NCBI GenBank assembly: GCA_947561715.1
Contig: OX387197.1
Span: forward strand, 22,904,266-22,968,265
Length of the DNA: 64,000 nucleotides
Origin: Ascidia mentula
Lineage: Eukaryota; Chordata; Ascidiacea; Phlebobranchia; Ascidiidae
Reading direction: 5' to 3'
The notes beneath the pieces are model-generated. The model saw only the letters and a program-made list of their open reading frames with translations, was not told the DNA's origin and ran no database searches. Shown in pieces: positions 59,501 through 64,000 of the stretch (position 1 is the first letter of the stretch; every line of letters begins with the position of its first letter). The position numbers and the translations under genes are program-made.

Positions 59501-62500
59501 ACTAAATTAAAGTCGTTTTTCTAAAAATCCATGTTATATTATTGTCAGCTTGGCAAATGATGCTAATTTTTTTATCAGGGAATGTCGAATATCTTCCGTT
59601 TCCAGAAGACCTTGCGGAGCTGGATCGGTAACAAAACAACAGTGCCTTTCGCTGTGGGTAGCCTCAATGACGTAAACTGCAGAAATTAATACAAATATTG
59701 TGTATTTTAGTGGATGCTGTCACGCTGGAGATTTTTGTTACCGAAGCCAAGGTAAAAGATACGTTAATCTATAAGGTGCTGCCCAACGAATACTAAAGAC
59801 TTCAAATCAAGAGAAGAGCGTTTACGCTATTAACAAATCTCAAAAGAACGGTTTAATTATTAGATTTCAACACAAAACCTTAGTGAATAGCTGATAAACC
59901 ACGAGGATATTATGCTTGCAATTATCAACCAAAATTAAATAACCTTCATATCTGGGATAAACACTACTGAAGAAAAAGACATCAAGAATTCCTATTCTGT
60001 GCATGTTGCATAATCAGTATCTATAAAGGAAACTTTTTGCTTTGTGGATGCAGCTCCGACGTCCTTCGACCCGCCAAACTTTCAAGCTACTTCATCTCCT
60101 AACTTGAATTTCGGCGGCGACGACGGGTTTCCAGGCACCCGAATTAAACGACAGTGCAGTACAATTAGACCATGCGGTAGCCCACGGGCAAGTAACGATA
60201 GGTAGGCTCTGCCATGTGTTTATTTTTGTGAAAATAATGCTATCTACGTACATGCCAAATGCATGGGCTTATGGCGTAAGTGTTGTATCAAAGCTATCTT
60301 CCAAATGACATAATCTCACGACCGTCTAACAACGGTTGAGGTCCGGCAGATAGCATAGGTTATAGTACAGATTACGCGTCGTACATTTTCACTTGCTTCA
60401 GTGACTGATTTTAGTATAATATAAGACACATTTTGTTGCTTTCTTCAAGAGTAATAAATGTTGCATTGCTTAGAACGTCTTGTCTAAAAGCGGGGTGCTG
60501 TTGGAATTTTAATCGTTGTAAAGCATACACGTGGATAAGTAAGTAAAAAACATATTTTTTATTCCAATGATTTGTACATGGAAACAACTTGACCAAATAA
60601 ATTGAAATGTCATGCAAATCGCTGGAAAATAACGATATAGCTTATTAGTAAATACTAAAGATATCGTCTATTAGGTAAAAACGTTTTAACAAAATTCTCG
60701 TATCTGCAGTTAAAATTACCAACATGAAATTTTTAGTCATGGATCTTAGAGATAACTGTGCGCCAGGATTCTCCAACCCACCAAGCTGTAGAGGTCAGAT
60801 GTCTTTTTGTTTTGTTTTGCAATAGTACATAAAACTATAATGAATTTTGTAAACTTTGTGCCTTGGTTATTAATGTTTGGAGCCTTTTATAATCGGAATT
60901 GACTAATTAGTACAAGTGAAACTAAGTTCCTACCGTAAATTAAAAAACTTTAATATACATGTTGCACAAACAATGAGACTACTCTCTTTTTGCTAAAGAC
61001 ATCAACGAATGCGCATCTAACCCCTGTCCATCGCCCTTGATTTGCAACGATCTCATTAACAGTTACTCGTGCTCTTGTCCACCGGGTGCTGCTTCTCTCT
61101 GTGCCAGTAAGTATGTTATCACACTTATCCAAACATTAAATAATAATCTTGTAGTGATATTTAGTCTTATCATATACCATTTGGATTTGCCCTCATCCTC
61201 AAAAAACATTAAAATATATCTAGCGGTAGACGAACGGTCCAATCAGCCAGTTTAACGTCGTCGTCAAATAGACACAGTGATCTGTCACTAGTATATGTTT
61301 AGTGTGGGGTTCCTGGGCGCAGTGGAGTCCGTGTTTTCCGTCGTGCGGACCTGGATTACAAACCCGAACAAGAGTTTGTTTGCGAGCTCCTTGCGCCGGT
61401 CCTTCCTCGGTTGGTCGAAGCTGTTTCAACTCCGTTTGTTGTAAGTCTTTGAATACAGCCCATGAAATAATTGTGTCAAGTAAAGACTGTAATAATTTGA
61501 TCATGAAAATAGGGATTGAATAGTTGCCAAGACCAAGACCGTCAACGGGAGAAAAATTTCTGAAATGTTTGTTACTGGTGCCGTACAGCCTTGATCGTTA
61601 AACTGATATAAATATTTGCCAAAAATTCTGTCACCATATCGGCCTAGCGGGCATACATAGCATCGAACATTTATTTTACTTTATACGACAGACCCTTGCG
61701 CAACCAATCCGTGCCACACAAATGCCCAGTGTTCTGCAACGACAGATTCATTTACTTGTACATGCGATGCCGGATATATTGGAGATGGATTTACGTGTGC
61801 AGGTAAAAGGAAACTGACACAGAAAGTTACCAAATTTGATTTTTAAGCCGAATCTTTTAAAGAAATACAGTTGGGCATTCATTGTCTTATTATGCACCCT
61901 ATTTTGGGTCTGTCCTCTAATAAAACACAGGTAATTCTTTGTTTCACAGAACATTTAACGCCTTAATTAGTATTGGAAGTGTGTTAGTTTCATAAGTTTC
62001 TCATATGCGATGAACTAAGCAGGCACAAAATACAGGTTGTGATTTCGAAAAAAAACAACTTATTTTACTCTTTGTGGCAGACCCGTGCGCAGCCAATCCG
62101 TGCCACACATACGCCCAGTGTTCCGCAACAACAGATTCTATCACTTGTACGTGCACCGTGGGATATATTGGAGATGGATTTAATTGTGCAGGTAAAAGGG
62201 ATCCGACAGAAAAAAGTAACCCGGAAGAATTCTCTTGATTCGTTATTCGAACAACATATCTTGTATGGCAACACTTGTTTGCAAACGTTCCGAAAACTAC
62301 GAAACATTCGAATCTAACCCCACCAACCCAACCCCTGACCAGCTTTATATCTTTGCAACGACCTAAAGCCGTTAATGGTCATACTTAGCCGCTCGGCATA
62401 TCTCCCCTCTTATTGCAAGTAAGTATGTTATCACCTAAATCTAATTATCAAAAGGATACACCAACCTGGGGCAAATTATTTCTAGGGATGCAAATGTGCC

Positions 62501-63756
62501 GCTGCCAGCGTCTTTTCATACCTCGTATTTAAGGTTTCCCTCGTATACAAGATTGTCATATCGCTGTGTTAAGGAACATCAATGACCCTAATTAGTATCA
62601 TTTTAAATCAAGTTTAGAGAACCTAGGGACAGTGGGGTCAGTGTATATTTGCATTTTATGAATCCAGAACACGAAGCGAACAATGTTTATTAAGGTTACT
62701 TGATAGATTCTGTACCTGGATGGCAGGCCTTCGTTAAAACAGGAATATTTGTTACACATATTTGCTTCAGCCTTCCCATTTCGATTTTGTCAAAATATTC
62801 TGTCCTACAACCTCATGAACGCAGGCACAGAATACTGGTTGTGATTACGAAAAAATCAACTTATTTGCTTTCAGTGGCAGACCCGTGCGCACCCAATCCA
62901 TGCCACACAAGCGCCCAGTGTTCTGCAACGACAGATTCATTTACTTGTGCATGCGATGCCGGATATATTGGAGATGGATTTAATTGTGCAGGTAAAACGG
63001 ATCTGAGACTGAAAAATAACATGCAAAAGTTTCCTGATTCATTTTTGGAGTTGGGCCAAATCATTTACGGAAATACATGTGACGCAGTCATTGTGTTATT
63101 ATGCACCACAGGGTTTGTCCTATATGCAAAAAGATTGTTAATTCTTTGTATCACACAACAATAAACGCCACAATTACTATAGTTAGTGTATTCATGTGCA
63201 AGTTTTTTATAGGCTGTGAATTTTAATAACAGCCATTTATTTTACTTTATACGACAGACCCTTGCGCAACCAATCCGTGCCACACAAATGCCCAGTGTTC
63301 TGCAACGACAGATTCATTTACTTGTACATGCGATGCCGGATATATTGGAGATGGATTTACGTGTGCAGGTAAAAGGAAACTGACACAGAAAGTTACCAAA
63401 TTTGATTTTTAAGCCGAATCTTTTAAAGAAATACAGTTGGGCATTCATTGTCTTATTATGCACCCTAATTTGGGTCTGTCCTCTAATAAAACACAGGTAA
63501 TTCTTTGTTTCACAGAACATTTAACGCCTTAATTAGTATTGGTAGTGTGTTAGTTAATAAGTTTCTCATATGCGATGAACTAAGCAGGCACAAAATACAG
63601 GTTGTGATTTCGAAAAAAAACAACTTATTTTACTCTTTGTGGCAGACCCGTGCGCAGCCAATCCGTGCCACACATACGCCCAGTGTTCTGCAACGACAGA
63701 TTCATTTACTTGTGCGTGCACCGCGGGATATATTGGAGATGGATTTAATTGTGCAG
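56509..63756 (+). CDS. Gene M (partial, runs past the window): paralogue of L with expanded EGF array
   Basis: Exons visible: 56509-56563, 56792-56913, 57268-57356, 57779-57918, 58181-58210, 58336-58495, 58838-59004, 59207-59333, 59579-59653, 59711-59751, 60054-60201, 60474-60538, 60737-60793, 60999-61106, 61303-61440, 61692-61802, 62081-62191, 62881-62991, 63258-63368, 63646-63756. The first thirteen have exactly the lengths of the L exons. Signal peptide, unrecognised Cys-containing region, TSP1, Cys-rich linker, EGF (one codon shorter than L), second TSP1 (CFPSCG, keeping the O-fucose-type Ser that L lacks), then five 111-base phase-1 EGF exons of the NPCHTxAQC kind ending GYIGDGFxC. CCP domains as in L may follow outside the window. 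No stop was found; the last coordinate is the last visible exon. Confidence 0.8.
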
Positions 63757-64000
63757 GTAAAACGGATCTGACAGATTTCTCTTGATTCGTTATTCGAACA
63801 ACATGTCTTGTATGGCAACACTTGTTTGCAAACGTTCCGAAAACTACGAAAACGAAACATTATATTTGCATTTTATAAATCCAGAACACGAAGCGAAGAA
63901 TGTTTTTTAAGATTACTTGATAGATTGTGTACCGCGATGGCAGGCCTTTGTTAAAACAGGAATATTTTTTACACATATTTGCTTCAGCCTTCCCATTTCG
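61692..64000 (+). repeat. Tandem duplication of EGF-exon block, period about 1566 bases, in gene M
   Basis: EGF exon 61692 recurs at 63258 (1566 bases on) and 62081 recurs at 63646 (1565 bases on), with introns nearly identical as well; the sequence after 63850 again follows that after 62640. The second unit lacks about 350 bases (counterpart of about 62306-62650). EGF exons at 61692, 62081 and 62881 are themselves older copies of one another. Confidence 0.88.
62300..62700 (+). pseudogene. Decayed EGF plus TSP1 exon pair inside gene M
   Basis: 62310-62425 resembles the EGF exon at 60999 with its following intron start (GCAAGTAAGTATGTTATCAC) but is stopped and shifted. 62616-62680 resembles the start of the second TSP1 exon (CTAGGGACAGTGGGGTCAGTG against the L sequence) and then breaks down. 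A dead internal module of the host gene, probably skipped as intron. Confidence 0.6.

Noticed and set aside
61692-63756. CRISPR-like or satellite array at the EGF repeats
   Set aside because: The repeats are 111-base coding exons with introns, related by a 1.57-kb tandem duplication in an animal gene.
1-64000. Retrovirus-like, LTR, LINE or Polinton copies
   Set aside because: No reverse transcriptase, integrase, capsid or long terminal repeat features were recognised in any frame.

Overview
This is a stretch of compact animal genome (AT-rich, short GT-AG introns, mostly phase-1 exons, MITE-type DNA transposons). Small introns, tandem arrays of C-type lectin receptors with tyrosine-rich tails, and secreted TSP1/EGF/CCP proteins suggest an ascidian tunicate, perhaps Ciona-like; this is inference, since no species marker was recognised. 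Every intact gene found lies on the + strand. Exon models were built by eye from splice signals; for each of the twelve complete genes the summed exon lengths divide by three and end at the stop given.

Region 1 (about 0.5-46.2 kb) is a tandem array of eleven apparently intact single-pass receptors (here A-K): signal peptide, one short-form C-type lectin-like domain (CTLD) on two exons, Ser/Thr-rich stalk, transmembrane helix, and a cytoplasmic tail with several YxxV/I/L/M motifs. CTLD pseudogenes, a tail-only relic and a TM+tail relic lie among them. There are three tail classes: A, B and C (about 180-220 residues, with a shared SVYxxMAPH block); D-I (about 60-75 residues, YEIP, YDYI, YVN and YLEI motifs); and J, K (about 320 residues, more than seven motifs). 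I find no ITAM-like pairing; the motifs look inhibitory/adaptor-like (ITIM-like, YxxM for PI3K, YxN for Grb2).

The central part (22.4-46.2 kb) has an order that one unequal crossover explains. An ancestral order F-G-pseudo-J-K recombined between the stalk exons of K and F, giving F-G-pseudo-J'(now a relic)-H-I-pseudo-J-K. H is the junction product: a K-type lectin head on an F-type stalk, TM and tail. The array therefore records new receptors being made by swapping binding heads between signalling tails, and is the best candidate here for an undescribed system (a diversifying innate recognition receptor cluster).

Region 2 (47.1-64 kb) holds two tandem paralogues of a secreted mosaic protein (L complete, M running off the window): signal peptide, an unrecognised Cys-containing N-terminal region, TSP1, Cys-rich linker exons, EGF, TSP1, then EGFs (M has a growing EGF array with a 1.57-kb period) and, in L, two CCP/sushi domains. 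L and M exons are strikingly alike while their introns are not.

Mobile DNA is limited to small non-autonomous DNA transposons: two hAT-like MITEs with 8-bp target duplications, one 976-bp TA-target element with its empty site preserved in the paralogous copy, and a MITE with long inverted repeats. No retrovirus-like, Polinton-like or CRISPR element was seen.
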